Assembly: GCA_000739515.1 (NCBI GenBank) | Contig: DF820459.1 | Coordinates: 693,376-747,919, forward strand | DNA length: 54,544 nucleotides | Origin: Candidatus Moduliflexus flocculans | GTDB lineage: Bacteria; Moduliflexota; Moduliflexia; Moduliflexales; Moduliflexaceae | Direction: 5' to 3' | Part shown: piece after piece, positions 1 through 7,864 of the stretch | Layout: the number at the start of each line of letters is the position of its first letter | How positions within the stretch are numbered: position 1 is the first letter of the stretch | The notes under the pieces: generated by a model | Database searches by the model: none | Seen by the model: the letters and a program-made list of their open reading frames with translations, nothing else | Told to the model about the DNA's origin: nothing | Made by a program: the position numbers and the translations under genes

Positions 1-30
1 GGTGGACACGAAGACGCCGCACAGGACACC

Positions 31-61
31 ACCCACCCCTTGCCCCTCCCAGGAGGGGAAT
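31..61. repeat. Solo arm of the CCACCCCTTGCCCCTCCC palindrome family (family G)
   Basis: This arm matches, base for base over about 30 nt, the left arm of the mobile palindromic element at 19959-20093. No opposite arm follows before the GH88 gene, so this is a half element, or its partner lies outside the window on the left. The rest of 62-165 shows no gene; it is the presumed promoter region of the GH88 gene. Confidence 0.7.
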
Positions 62-165
62 TGTCGGCGGCGTTGCGTAACATCAGTCAGTAATACTGAG
101 TTTCATCATCAAAGCGTATTCCCGTTCTATACAACTGATACAATTTTTTAAAAAACACAACAGAT

Positions 166-1542
166 ATGATACAGTTTACCTCACATTCTCTTTCCGGTTT
201 AGAGAAGCGAATCAAGCAGTTCTGGGCGCTTTCTGGCGTGAAAATTCTTCAGATTGAAGCGACCTCTAATTCTGCCGGCGGCTCGCCGGTTTTTACGAAA
301 AATGGCGTTTATACGGCGCGAGGCTGGACAGATTGGACGCAGGGTTTTCAATACGGCTCGGCGTTGCTGCAATTCGACGCCACCAATGACGCGGAGTTTT
401 TGCACATCGGGCGCAATCAGACTGTTGCTACTATGACGCCGCACGTCACGCATTTTGGCGTGCATGATCACGGCTTCAACAACGTCAGCACCTACGGTAA
501 CCTGCTGCGGCTGATGAACGAAGGCCGCATCAAAGAAGAGCAATGGGAGCGGCGCTATTACGAACTCGCGTTGAAATGTTCCGGCGCAGTGCAGGCGCGG
601 CGCTGGACGACACTGAACAACGGCGAAGGCTACATTTATTCGTTTAATGGGCCGCATTCGCTCTTTATTGACACAGTTCGATCTCTCCGCAGTCTGGCAG
701 TCGCGTACCGCCTGAGGCATGTTGTCAAAGCCGAAAATGATCAGGAGATTTCGCTGCTCGAACGTATCTGGACGCATCTCAAGACCACCGCGAAATATGC
801 GGTCTATTACGGCGCAGGTCGCGACGCCTACGATATAAACGGACGGGTGGCGCATGAATCTATTTTCAATCTAAACGACGGCAATTACCGCTGCCCGAAT
901 TCGCAGCAGGGCTTTTCGCCATTCACCACCTGGACGCGCGGACTTGCCTGGGCGATGCTCGGTTTTGCCGAGGAACTCGAATTTTTCGCCACGCTCCGCG
1001 ATGATGAGCTTGAGCCGTTCGGAAGCAGGACGGTTATCGAAGGCTGCCTGTTGAAAGCGGCGCAGGCGACCTGTGATTTCTACATCGAACAAACGCCGAT
1101 TGACGGCATTCCATATTGGGACACTGGCGCCCCGTTATTGCATAAACTCGGCGATTATCTCAACGCGTCCGCGGACCCGTTCAATCCGTATGAGCCGGTG
1201 GATAGCTCCGCCGCCGCCATTGCCGCGCAAGGCTTGCTGCGATTGGGGCGTTATCTGCAAGAACGCGGACACGTGGAACAGGGCGAACGTTACTGGCAGG
1301 CCGGAATAACGGTCGTTTCCACCCTGTTGTCAGCGCCGTACCTTTGCGCAGACGAAGCGCATCAGGGCTTGATTCTTCACGCCGTCTATCATCGCCCGAA
1401 CGGCTGGGACGCCATTCCTGACGGGCAGCAGACTCCATGCGGCGAAGCGACGATGTGGGGCGACTATCACGCCCGCGAAGCGGTATTGTATCTACAGCGC
1501 GTCATGCGGCAGCAGCCGTATTTGACCTTTTGGGGGAATTGA
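166..1542 (+). CDS. Glycoside hydrolase family 88-like (unsaturated uronyl hydrolase)
   Basis: A 458-residue alpha/alpha-barrel type protein. GH88/GH105 enzymes remove the unsaturated 4,5-uronic acid left at the non-reducing end by polysaccharide lyases, acting by enol-ether hydration with Asp residues. Visible family signatures are HDHGFNNVSTYGNLLR near residue 98, TTWTRGLAWAMLGFAEEL near 250 and a DSSAAAIAAQGLLRLG block near 345. No signal peptide is apparent, so it is probably cytoplasmic and acts on imported oligosaccharides. It heads a plus-strand run of sugar genes. The ATG at 166 has no strong ribosome binding site. The precise substrate (glucuronyl or rhamnogalacturonyl) cannot be told from sequence alone. 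Confidence 0.85.
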   Translation: MIQFTSHSLSGLEKRIKQFWALSGVKILQIEATSNSAGGSPVFTKNGVYTARGWTDWTQGFQYGSALLQFDATNDAEFLHIGRNQTVATMTPHVTHFGVHDHGFNNVSTYGNLLRLMNEGRIKEEQWERRYYELALKCSGAVQARRWTTLNNGEGYIYSFNGPHSLFIDTVRSLRSLAVAYRLRHVVKAENDQEISLLERIWTHLKTTAKYAVYYGAGRDAYDINGRVAHESIFNLNDGNYRCPNSQQGFSPFTTWTRGLAWAMLGFAEELEFFATLRDDELEPFGSRTVIEGCLLKAAQATCDFYIEQTPIDGIPYWDTGAPLLHKLGDYLNASADPFNPYEPVDSSAAAIAAQGLLRLGRYLQERGHVEQGERYWQAGITVVSTLLSAPYLCADEAHQGLILHAVYHRPNGWDAIPDGQQTPCGEATMWGDYHAREAVLYLQRVMRQQPYLTFWGN

Positions 1543-1554
1543 TAAACAACAATT

Positions 1555-1623
1555 AGGAGTGCCAAAGCTTGCTTTGGCCTGTTAAGAAAAGCTTGAATCG
1601 CCAAAGCAAGCTTTGGCACTCCT
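1555..1623. repeat. Long inverted repeat, AGTGCCAAAGCTTGCTTTGGC family (family E)
   Basis: Left arm 1555-1578 and right arm 1600-1623 are perfect 24-bp inverted copies, separated by 21 bp. The arms are themselves nearly palindromic (AAGCTT core). It fills the whole gap between GH88 and the cupin gene. A solo relative of the left arm occurs at 44852-44875. Confidence 0.9.
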
Positions 1624-1639
1624 GGTTCTATTACATCCA

Positions 1640-2083
1640 ATGATTATCGCAGATTTGCAGAAGATCGAAGGCCGAACGTATCCAGCGCGGCGGCGGACGC
1701 AAAACCTCGTCGGCGGCGCGTCGCCGATTCAGGCGACCAATTTTGCGTTAGGTTATGTCACGTTAGAGCCACATGGCGGGCAGGTGCCCTGGCATAATCA
1801 GGAACAGGAAGAAGTCTATTTCATCGTTAGCGGAACAGGCGAAATGTGCCTCGGCGAAGAACGGCAGGTGCTTACAACCGGGCAGGCCGCCTACATTCCG
1901 TCAGGCGTGTTTCACCAACTGACGAATATCGGCGCAGAGCCGTTGTTGATGATCTATTGTTACGGCCCGGCAGGCGATGTCGCCCATTGGAAACAAGAAC
2001 TTGCAGGAACGCTGCCGAAAGCCGGAGTAGATGCGCCGTCGCTTCCCGCAGGCGCCGCGCCGCAATGTACCGAGAAACCTTAA
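1640..2083 (+). CDS. Small cupin-domain protein
   Basis: A 147-residue single-domain cupin. The conserved barrel is visible as PWHNQEQEEVYFIVSGTGEM (metal-binding His/Glu motif 1) followed by GQAAYIPSGVFHQLTN (motif 2). Such proteins bind a metal and act on or sense sugars, often as isomerases or unknown accessory enzymes in sugar catabolism. The reading frame can be opened upstream at 1613, but that lies in the inverted repeat; ATG 1640 is the natural start. It sits between GH88 and a Gfo/Idh/MocA dehydrogenase, consistent with a role in uronate or sugar metabolism, but the reaction is unknown. Confidence 0.8.
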   Translation: MIIADLQKIEGRTYPARRRTQNLVGGASPIQATNFALGYVTLEPHGGQVPWHNQEQEEVYFIVSGTGEMCLGEERQVLTTGQAAYIPSGVFHQLTNIGAEPLLMIYCYGPAGDVAHWKQELAGTLPKAGVDAPSLPAGAAPQCTEKP

Positions 2084-2104
2084 GATGATGAAAATTGGGT
2101 GTTC

Positions 2105-2138
2105 AACCCTGCCAGGGTTTAGAACCCTGGCAGGGTTT
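2105..2138. repeat. Palindrome AACCCTGCCAGGGTT, double (family C)
   Basis: Two head-to-head palindromic units form a hairpin between the cupin and dehydrogenase genes. A relative is at 22317-22343, and a split version surrounds another element at 11115-11243. Confidence 0.85.
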
Positions 2139-2157
2139 CAGCGCTCTTCCACAATTC

Positions 2158-3318
2158 ATGGCACAAATTACCACACATAACATCGGCATTATCATGAACG
2201 GCGTGACAGGTCGCATGGGAACGAATCAGCATTTGATGCGCTCTATCGCCGCGATTCGCCAGCAAGGCGGCGTGAAGCTTTCTGATCACGAAATTATCAT
2301 GCCCGATCCGATTTTAGTCGGGCGGAACGAAATCAAATTGCAAGAAATTGCGAAACGGGCGGGCATTACGAAATGGAGCACTGACCCGGAAGCCATCCTG
2401 AGCGATCCGGCGTACAGTGTCTATTTCGACGCGCAAACCACGAATCGTCGGGTGGAATGGGTACAAAAGGCGATTCGTGCCGGAAAACATATTTATTGCG
2501 AAAAGCCGACCGCCTTAACGACGCAGGAAGCGTATCAACTCTACGCGCAGGCACGGGACGCTGGCGTCAAGCATGGCGTGGTGCAGGATAAACTCTGGCT
2601 GCCTGGCTTTTTGAAACTCAAACGCTTGATTGACGCCGGATTTTTCGGCGAAATTCTCTCCGTGCGCGGCGAATTCGGCTACTGGGTCTTTGAAGGGGAT
2701 TTAATCGAACCGCAGCGCCCGTCCTGGAACTATCGTCAGGAAGACGGCGGCGGAATTATTTCCGATATGCTCTGCCACTGGCGCTATCTGTTAGATAATA
2801 TTTTCGGCAAAGTCAAAGCGGTATCCTGCCTCGGCGCGACACATGTCAAAACCCGCTGGGACGAGCAAGGCAAGCCGTATAACTGCACCGCCGAAGACGC
2901 CGCCTATTCCACGTTTGAGCTTGAAGGAGGCATTATCGCGCATTTCAATTCCTCTTGGACTGTGCGCGTGCGCCGCGATGACCTCGTCACGCTTCAAGTG
3001 GATGGCACGAAAGGCTCGGCAGTCGCGGGCTTGCGCCAGTGTTACATCCAGCCGTATGCCGCCACGCCGCGCCCGATCTGGAATCCCGACATCGAAAGCC
3101 CGATCAATTATATGGATAACTGGCAGGTCGTGCCGGATAACAAGGTCTTTGAGAATGCCTTTAAAATCCAATGGGAACTCTTCTTGCGCCATCTCGTCAC
3201 AAATGAGCCGTTCCCCTGGAATCTGCGGGAAGGCGCGAAAGGCGTGCAATTGGTCGAAAAAGGGATGGAATCGTGGCAGAAACGCGCCTGGGTGGATGTA
3301 CCGGAATTGGAAGAATAA
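2158..3318 (+). CDS. Gfo/Idh/MocA family oxidoreductase
   Basis: A 386-residue NAD(P)-dependent dehydrogenase of the glucose-fructose oxidoreductase/inositol dehydrogenase/MocA family. The N-terminal Rossmann region is atypical (IIMNGVTGRMGTNQHLMRSI) and the family EKP motif is present as IYCEKPTALT, whose Lys is a catalytic residue. The C-terminal half has the alpha/beta fold with conserved YWVFEGDL and SDMLCHWRYLLDNIFG segments. ATG 2158 was chosen because the upstream extension from 2095 is translated palindrome. It most likely oxidises or epimerises a sugar or uronate derived from the GH88 product. Substrate unknown. Confidence 0.85.
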   Translation: MAQITTHNIGIIMNGVTGRMGTNQHLMRSIAAIRQQGGVKLSDHEIIMPDPILVGRNEIKLQEIAKRAGITKWSTDPEAILSDPAYSVYFDAQTTNRRVEWVQKAIRAGKHIYCEKPTALTTQEAYQLYAQARDAGVKHGVVQDKLWLPGFLKLKRLIDAGFFGEILSVRGEFGYWVFEGDLIEPQRPSWNYRQEDGGGIISDMLCHWRYLLDNIFGKVKAVSCLGATHVKTRWDEQGKPYNCTAEDAAYSTFELEGGIIAHFNSSWTVRVRRDDLVTLQVDGTKGSAVAGLRQCYIQPYAATPRPIWNPDIESPINYMDNWQVVPDNKVFENAFKIQWELFLRHLVTNEPFPWNLREGAKGVQLVEKGMESWQKRAWVDVPELEE

Positions 3319-3349
3319 ATAGGTAAACTACAAAGACACAAAGGTAAAG

Positions 3350-3378
3350 ACCTCACAGGTTTTCAAAACCTGTGAGGT
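3350..3378. repeat. Palindrome ACCTCACAGGTTTT (family B)
   Basis: A perfect 14-bp inverted repeat around one central base. The same unit recurs at 12190-12220 and, diverged, at 39064-39098. It lies between the dehydrogenase and SDR genes and could also act as a transcript hairpin. Confidence 0.9.
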
Positions 3379-3392
3379 TTGTGATAAAAAAT

Positions 3393-4172
3393 ATGAATCG
3401 AGTGGCATTAATTACCGGAGGCAGCCGGGGAATCGGTTTCGGCGTGGCGCAGTGTTTAGCGCTGGAAGGGTTTGATCTCGCCATTTGCGGCGTCAGGCCG
3501 GAAGAACAGATCGGCGAGGCGCTCCAAACGCTTCGCAGTTTCGGCGGAGAGGTGCTATATTGTCAGGCGGATGTCAGCGAGGCGGCGGCGCGGGAACGGA
3601 TGCTTCAGGAAATTCGGGCGAAATATGGTCGGTTGAATTTGTTGGTGAATAACGCAGGGGTTGCGCCGACAGAACGCAAAGATGTGTTAGAAGCGACCGA
3701 AGCGAGCTTCGAACGGCTGATGCGCATCAACGTGCAAGGGCCGCATTTTCTCTGTCAGGCGGTCGCGAATTGGATGATCGAACAGCAAAAGACGCAGCCC
3801 GATTTTGCAGGCTGCATCATCAATGTGACCTCGATTTCGGCCACTGTCGCGTCAACCAATCGGGCGGAATATTGCATTTCCAAAGCCGCTCTTAGCATGG
3901 CGACGAAAATCTGGGCGGTGCGCTTGGCGGAATTCGACATTCCGGTCTATGAGGTTCAGCCGGGCATTATTCAAACCGATATGACTGCCGCGCCTGCGGT
4001 TCAGGCCAAATATGATAAGCTGATTCATGAAAACGGCCTCCTTTTGCAAGCTCGCTGGGGCATGCCGGAAGATGTCGGAAAGGCAGTCGCCATGTTAGCA
4101 CGAGGCGATCTGCCGTATTCGACAGGGCTGGTGCTGGCTGTTGACGGCGGAATGCGGGTCGAACGGTTATAA
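3393..4172 (+). CDS. Short-chain dehydrogenase/reductase (3-ketoacyl-reductase type)
   Basis: A 259-residue classical SDR. The cofactor motif is TGGSRGIG near residue 9, the NNAG motif follows near 90, and the active-site Ser, Tyr and Lys are seen in VTSISA...YCISKAA. The C-terminal PGIIQTDMT and the terminal GLVLAVDGGM are typical. It reduces or oxidises a hydroxyl or keto group with NAD(P)H. In this context it probably handles a sugar or keto-uronate rather than fatty acids. Start ATG 3393; the upstream GTG at 3372 lies in the palindrome. Confidence 0.88.
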   Translation: MNRVALITGGSRGIGFGVAQCLALEGFDLAICGVRPEEQIGEALQTLRSFGGEVLYCQADVSEAAARERMLQEIRAKYGRLNLLVNNAGVAPTERKDVLEATEASFERLMRINVQGPHFLCQAVANWMIEQQKTQPDFAGCIINVTSISATVASTNRAEYCISKAALSMATKIWAVRLAEFDIPVYEVQPGIIQTDMTAAPAVQAKYDKLIHENGLLLQARWGMPEDVGKAVAMLARGDLPYSTGLVLAVDGGMRVERL

Positions 4173-4188
4173 TTGCGAATCGTTATGG

Positions 4189-4216
4189 GTAGAGATGCAC
4201 AGCCGTGCGTCTCTAC
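4189..4216. repeat. Palindrome GTAGAGACGC...GCGTCTCTAC (family A, copy 1)
   Basis: A 28-bp inverted repeat with one or two mismatches, between the SDR and GntR genes. Other copies: 4889-4917, 9725-9752, 42773-42801 and 44928-44956. The outer bases are constant and the central bases vary. Confidence 0.92.
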
Positions 4217-4223
4217 AGAAATT

Positions 4224-4892
4224 ATGTCTCCAATCAAGGCATTCAAAAGCAAAAAAGAATTGGTGTACGAGTATTTACGCAAGGAAATTTTACACGGAAG
4301 TTTTGCGCCGGGCGCGCGCATCGTGATTGACGAATTAGCGGCGACGCTCGGCGTCAGTCAGATTCCGATCCGCGAAGCTTTGCAGCAGCTTCAGTCCGAA
4401 GGATTCGTCGAAACGGAACTGCATGTCGGCCCGCGCGTCTCCGAAATTCGACCGGAACTGATTTCGGAAATTTTTCAGCTATTAGAAGCGCTGGAAGTCA
4501 TTAGCAGCAAGGCGGCCTGTATCCGGATGACGCCTGCCGACCTGAATGAAATGGAACGCATACTGCGTCGCATGGATGATCTGCATGAAGACACTGAACG
4601 ATGGTCGCAAGAAAACGAGCGTCTGCATGATTGGATTTGCGAACGAGCCGGAACGACGCTGGTCAAAAATTTGATGGATAACGTGCTGGATCAATGGGAT
4701 CGTTTGCGGCATTGTTATTTAAAAGATGTTTTTGCGCATCGGATTGACTTAGCGCAGAAAGATCACTGGGAATTGTTTTACGCCCTGCGCGACCGCGACC
4801 CTGAGCGCGTCGAACAGGTGATGCGCCAACATAATCAACGGGCGTTGGCCGCGTATGTCGGCCATCTGAAAGCCGCCAGGCAAATTGCGTAG
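4224..4892 (+). CDS. GntR-family transcriptional regulator, FadR/FCD subfamily
   Basis: A 222-residue regulator. The N-terminal winged helix-turn-helix covers roughly residues 10-75 (RIVIDELAATLGVSQIPIRE, then EALQQLQSEGFVE), and the all-helical FCD ligand-binding domain follows (residues about 90-215, with metal-ligand candidates in NERLHDW and the distal HNQRALAAY). FCD regulators bind carboxylated sugars or organic acids, which fits control of a uronate locus. ATG 4224 is chosen over the 4173 opening, which would translate repeat DNA. Its stop codon TAG (4890-4892) lies inside the next palindrome. Confidence 0.88.
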   Translation: MSPIKAFKSKKELVYEYLRKEILHGSFAPGARIVIDELAATLGVSQIPIREALQQLQSEGFVETELHVGPRVSEIRPELISEIFQLLEALEVISSKAACIRMTPADLNEMERILRRMDDLHEDTERWSQENERLHDWICERAGTTLVKNLMDNVLDQWDRLRHCYLKDVFAHRIDLAQKDHWELFYALRDRDPERVEQVMRQHNQRALAAYVGHLKAARQIA

Positions 4893-4917
4893 AGACGCTC
4901 CGGCGGGGCGTCTCTAC
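4889..4917. repeat. Palindrome GTAGAGACG family A, copy 2
   Basis: A 29-bp inverted repeat between the convergent GntR and LacI genes. It supplies the stop codon of the GntR gene and may serve as a bidirectional terminator hairpin. Confidence 0.92.
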
Positions 4918-4931
4918 GGATTTATTTTATA

Positions 4932-5966
4932 TTACAGGCTCTCTTTGCACAGCGCCGTAGATTCACGCACGACGAGCGGGCATTCTAACAGAGTAAACCC
5001 GCCTTGTTCGAGGTTCGAGCCGGTGAGCAGATTGTAGATTTTTTGCACGGCTAACTGCCCGACCTGATAGAGCGGCTGGGCAACGGTGGTCAGTGGCGGA
5101 TTGGTGTGAGGCGTCAAAAAGATATTATCAAAGCCGATGACCGACACATCTTCCGGGACGGCAAAGCCGAGCGCGCGAATGGCGTGAATCGCGCCAATCG
5201 CCATCAAATCGTTAAAGGCGATCACGGCGGTGGGGCGTTTTTCTACTGGCAAATTAAAAAGACTGTTCGCCACCTGAAAGCCCCAATCAATCGTCGGATA
5301 GCCCCAACGATGGAGTTTGGGATCGAGCGATAATTCGGCCTCAGCGAGCGCCCGTTCGATGCCGCGCAAACGGGCTTTCGACAGTTCCCATTCCGGCGGG
5401 CCGGAGAGAAAGGCAATGCGTTTGTGATTCAAGCTGAGCAGATACTTCGTTGCCTGATACATGCCGCTTTCGCGGTCAGTATTGATGTAATAGACAGAAG
5501 GATCATTCACGCTTTGCCCTAAAACCACGATAGGGAGCGAACTCCGCTTATTCATGCGCGTCACTTCTTCCGGTGTGATGTTGCTATGAAACAGGATGAC
5601 CCCATCAAACGGCACGTGTTCAAGCATTTGCAGGTTATGCTGCTGGCGGCCTGGTTTTTGCGTCACTTCAAGAATGGCAAGGCACAAGCCGAGCCGGTCG
5701 GCTTCGTCATGCGCGCCGGTCGTCACTTCGGTCAATCCGGGATTCAGAAGTTCCGGCGTGACAAACGCGAGCATAAACGGTTTCGCTCGTTGTTTCGGGC
5801 GTTTCGGCTCGAAACCTAAGGCGTCTATCGCCTGTTTCACGCGGTCTTCAAGGTCTTTGCTGACCGTGCCGGTTTGATTGATCACCCGCGAAACGGTTGC
5901 GACCGAGACGCCGCTGTGCGACGCAACATCTTCTAAGGTTGGCTTGAGAACTCTGTTATCAGCCAT
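4932..5966 (-). CDS. LacI-family transcriptional regulator
   Basis: A 344-residue repressor. The N-terminal HTH is clear (TLEDVASHSGVSVATVSRVI, with the hinge following), and the periplasmic-binding-protein-like effector domain spans about 65-340 (GVILFHS, FLSGPPEW, AVIAFNDLMAIG, DVSVIGFDN). It is divergent from the ABC importer operon that starts at 6416, so it is likely the repressor of that operon and of itself, released by a sugar. The 449-bp gap between them is filled mostly by nested repeats. Confidence 0.92.
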   Translation of the reverse strand: MADNRVLKPTLEDVASHSGVSVATVSRVINQTGTVSKDLEDRVKQAIDALGFEPKRPKQRAKPFMLAFVTPELLNPGLTEVTTGAHDEADRLGLCLAILEVTQKPGRQQHNLQMLEHVPFDGVILFHSNITPEEVTRMNKRSSLPIVVLGQSVNDPSVYYINTDRESGMYQATKYLLSLNHKRIAFLSGPPEWELSKARLRGIERALAEAELSLDPKLHRWGYPTIDWGFQVANSLFNLPVEKRPTAVIAFNDLMAIGAIHAIRALGFAVPEDVSVIGFDNIFLTPHTNPPLTTVAQPLYQVGQLAVQKIYNLLTGSNLEQGGFTLLECPLVVRESTALCKESL

Positions 5967-6002
5967 AGTTGTCGTATTCCAGTGAAAATAAGGTTATTGT
6001 CA

Positions 6003-6224
6003 CTACAAGGATGCGTGTAAGCAAGGATTTTAACTATTTAGCCCGTAGGTGTATTGACACAATATGTTGCGGTCAGGGAAAAGCTGTCAGACACCTTCAA
6101 GGTGTCTGACAGCTATACCCATAACCTTCTGTGTCAATACTCGTAGCGGTTACGGCCACATCGCCTACGGCGAAAATTAAGGTAAAGAGTTACTCGAAAT
6201 CCTTGCTTACACATATCCGTGTAG
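6003..6224. repeat. Four-level nested palindromic insertion
   Basis: Level 1 arms are 6003-6031 and 6197-6224 (CTACAAGGATGCGTGTAAGC and its imperfect complement). Level 2 (family F, reversed) has ends at 6038-6049 and 6141-6174, matching the elements at 15936 and 31641. Level 3 arms are 6051-6062 and 6130-6140 (GTATTGACACA / TGTGTCAATAC). Level 4 is the hairpin at 6082-6114 (family D). It lies in the divergent LacI-ABC promoter region. Confidence 0.85.
6082..6114. repeat. Palindrome AGCTGTCAGACACCTT (family D, copy 1)
   Basis: A perfect 33-bp palindrome around one central base, innermost of the nest. Near-identical copy at 48612-48642 and diverged copies at 16097-16129, 34411-34449 and 53054-53086. 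Confidence 0.92.
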
Positions 6225-6276
6225 TTCTTTCTTGGAAGGAGGAAAAACGCAAGAAAAAAGATGTAAAAATCATACT

Positions 6277-6339
6277 TTTTACAGAAAATGATAAAAACCT
6301 TTCTGTAAAAATATTTAAGATTACAGAAAAATGTTGACA
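6277..6339 (+). promoter_or_regulatory. Candidate operator and promoter of the ABC importer operon
   Basis: Three related sites with core TTACAGAAAA occur at 6277-6288, inverted at 6300-6311, and at 6320-6331, immediately before a TTGACA box at 6334-6339. The first two form an inverted repeat with a 35-bp footprint. They are plausible binding sites for the adjacent LacI protein or the GntR protein. No convincing -10 box was found at the expected distance, so the promoter call is weak. Confidence 0.35.
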
Positions 6340-6415
6340 AAAAGAATTCAGTTTTGAAGGGTGAAGATGTCGGAAAATCCAAATGTATGAATCATTCTAT
6401 GCAAGGAGCGTCATT

Positions 6416-7699
6416 ATGAAAAAGTTGATTGGATGTTTGCTTGTCGTGTTAGGAATGAGTATGTGGGCATTGATGGCCTTCGCTGAAGACCCCATCGAAT
6501 TACGTTTCACCTGGTGGGGCTCGCAAGATCGGCATGATCGCACCATTAAAGTTGTTGAAATGTTCCAGAAAGAGCATCCGAATATTAAGATCGTGTATGA
6601 ATTCGCCAACTGGAACGATTACTGGACAAAAGTTTCGACGCAGGCCGCTGGCGGCAATTTGCCGGATATTATGCAGCAGGACTACGCTCGCATCAATGAA
6701 TGGGCGGACAAAAAGCTGATTGCTCCGTTAGATGATTTTGTCAAAGATGGCACAATTGATTTGTCGAATGTCTCAGAAAACGTGTTGACTGGCGGGCGCA
6801 TCGGTGGAAAATTGTACGCGATCAATATCGGCAGCAACTCCCTCTGTTTTGCGCTTGACGTGGATGCCTTCAAAAAAGCGGGCATCGAATTGCCGAAACA
6901 GAATTGGACATGGGCGGAATTCGAACAAACGGTGCTTGCGCTGCATGAAAAATTAGGCTATTTCGGCATGGGAGCGCAAATATTAAATGAGCAAAACTGG
7001 AAATCGCTCTATCTGAGCTTAGGGCAATGGGCATATTCGGCAGATGGCACGGCGTTAGGTTATACCGACGACCAACCGTTTATTGATTTTATGAAGATGG
7101 CTGTGCGGCTTGAAAAAGCGGGCGCGATTCCGACAATGGCCGAAGAAATCGAACTGTTCAAGCAAGGGCTTGAAGCCGAACCGATGGTCAAAGGGAATGC
7201 CGCTATGCAATATATGTGGAGCAACCAGATTATTGCCGCCTGGAAGGCCGCTGGCGAAGGCCGCAATTTCGTGCTGATTCATCTGCCGCGCATGACCGCC
7301 GACGGCGCTCCGAGCAACTACGTCAAACCGGGACAATTCCTCTCCGTCACAACGCATTCCAAACATCCGAAAGAAGCGGCGATGTTTATTGATTATTTCA
7401 CCAATTCCGTCGAGGCGAACAAAGTCTTGTTAGCCGAACGCGGCGTGCCGATTTCTTCCGTGGTCGCCAAAGAACTGGAACCGTTCCTGTCGCCCGCTCA
7501 GAAAGAGATGTTTGCGTTTATGGCACGTGTGATTGCGGATTGCAGCCCGCTGCCGCTGCCAGACCCGAAAAATCATGCGGAATTTATGAATACCGTGTAT
7601 CATCCAGAAGTCGTTCAGCCAGTTCGGTTCGGCAAAATTACGCCAGAACAAGGCGCGAAAATCCTGCGAGATCGCGCTGAAGACATTTTGACGCAGTAA
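6416..7699 (+). CDS. Sugar ABC transporter substrate-binding protein
   Basis: A 427-residue extracellular family 1 solute-binding protein. An N-terminal signal peptide runs to about residue 24, with likely cleavage after AFA before EDPIELRF. Family features include LRFTWWGS, IVYEFANWNDYWTKVSTQAA, DIMQQDYARINEWADK and the C-terminal VAKELEPFLSP region. It captures sugars or oligosaccharides in the periplasm for the permeases at 7865 and 8829. The AAGGAG box at 6402-6407 places the start at 6416; the opening at 6383 lacks one. It is the first gene of the importer operon. Confidence 0.92.
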   Translation: MKKLIGCLLVVLGMSMWALMAFAEDPIELRFTWWGSQDRHDRTIKVVEMFQKEHPNIKIVYEFANWNDYWTKVSTQAAGGNLPDIMQQDYARINEWADKKLIAPLDDFVKDGTIDLSNVSENVLTGGRIGGKLYAINIGSNSLCFALDVDAFKKAGIELPKQNWTWAEFEQTVLALHEKLGYFGMGAQILNEQNWKSLYLSLGQWAYSADGTALGYTDDQPFIDFMKMAVRLEKAGAIPTMAEEIELFKQGLEAEPMVKGNAAMQYMWSNQIIAAWKAAGEGRNFVLIHLPRMTADGAPSNYVKPGQFLSVTTHSKHPKEAAMFIDYFTNSVEANKVLLAERGVPISSVVAKELEPFLSPAQKEMFAFMARVIADCSPLPLPDPKNHAEFMNTVYHPEVVQPVRFGKITPEQGAKILRDRAEDILTQ

Positions 7700-7742
7700 C
7701 CTTCGCAACTATCAACGATTCTCCTCCCTTTCGCAGAGAGGG

Positions 7743-7825
7743 CTGTTAAGTTTTTGCTCAAAAGTGTCATGGCGAGGAATGTCAGTTTTGTCGCTGGCGC
7801 TCCTCGCAATGACAGAATTTAACAG
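7743..7825. repeat. Inverted repeat TGTCATGGCGAGGA family (family H, copy 1)
   Basis: Arms CTGTTAA...TGTCATGGCGAGGA (left) and TCCTCGCAATGACA...TTAACAG (right) flank a short centre. It lies between the binding-protein and permease genes, where a hairpin could reduce downstream expression. A longer relative is at 23867-24000. Confidence 0.85.
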
Positions 7826-7864
7826 ATGTCTTTCGCAGGGAGGAGAATTCCGACAGAGGTTCTT

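Noticed and set aside
199..1438. Several long minus-strand open frames over the GH88 gene
   Set aside because: They lack ribosome sites and recognisable domains and lie opposite a clearly conserved gene.
6003..6224. CRISPR-like repeat array
   Set aside because: The repeats are inverted and nested, not direct and regularly spaced, and no cas genes are near.
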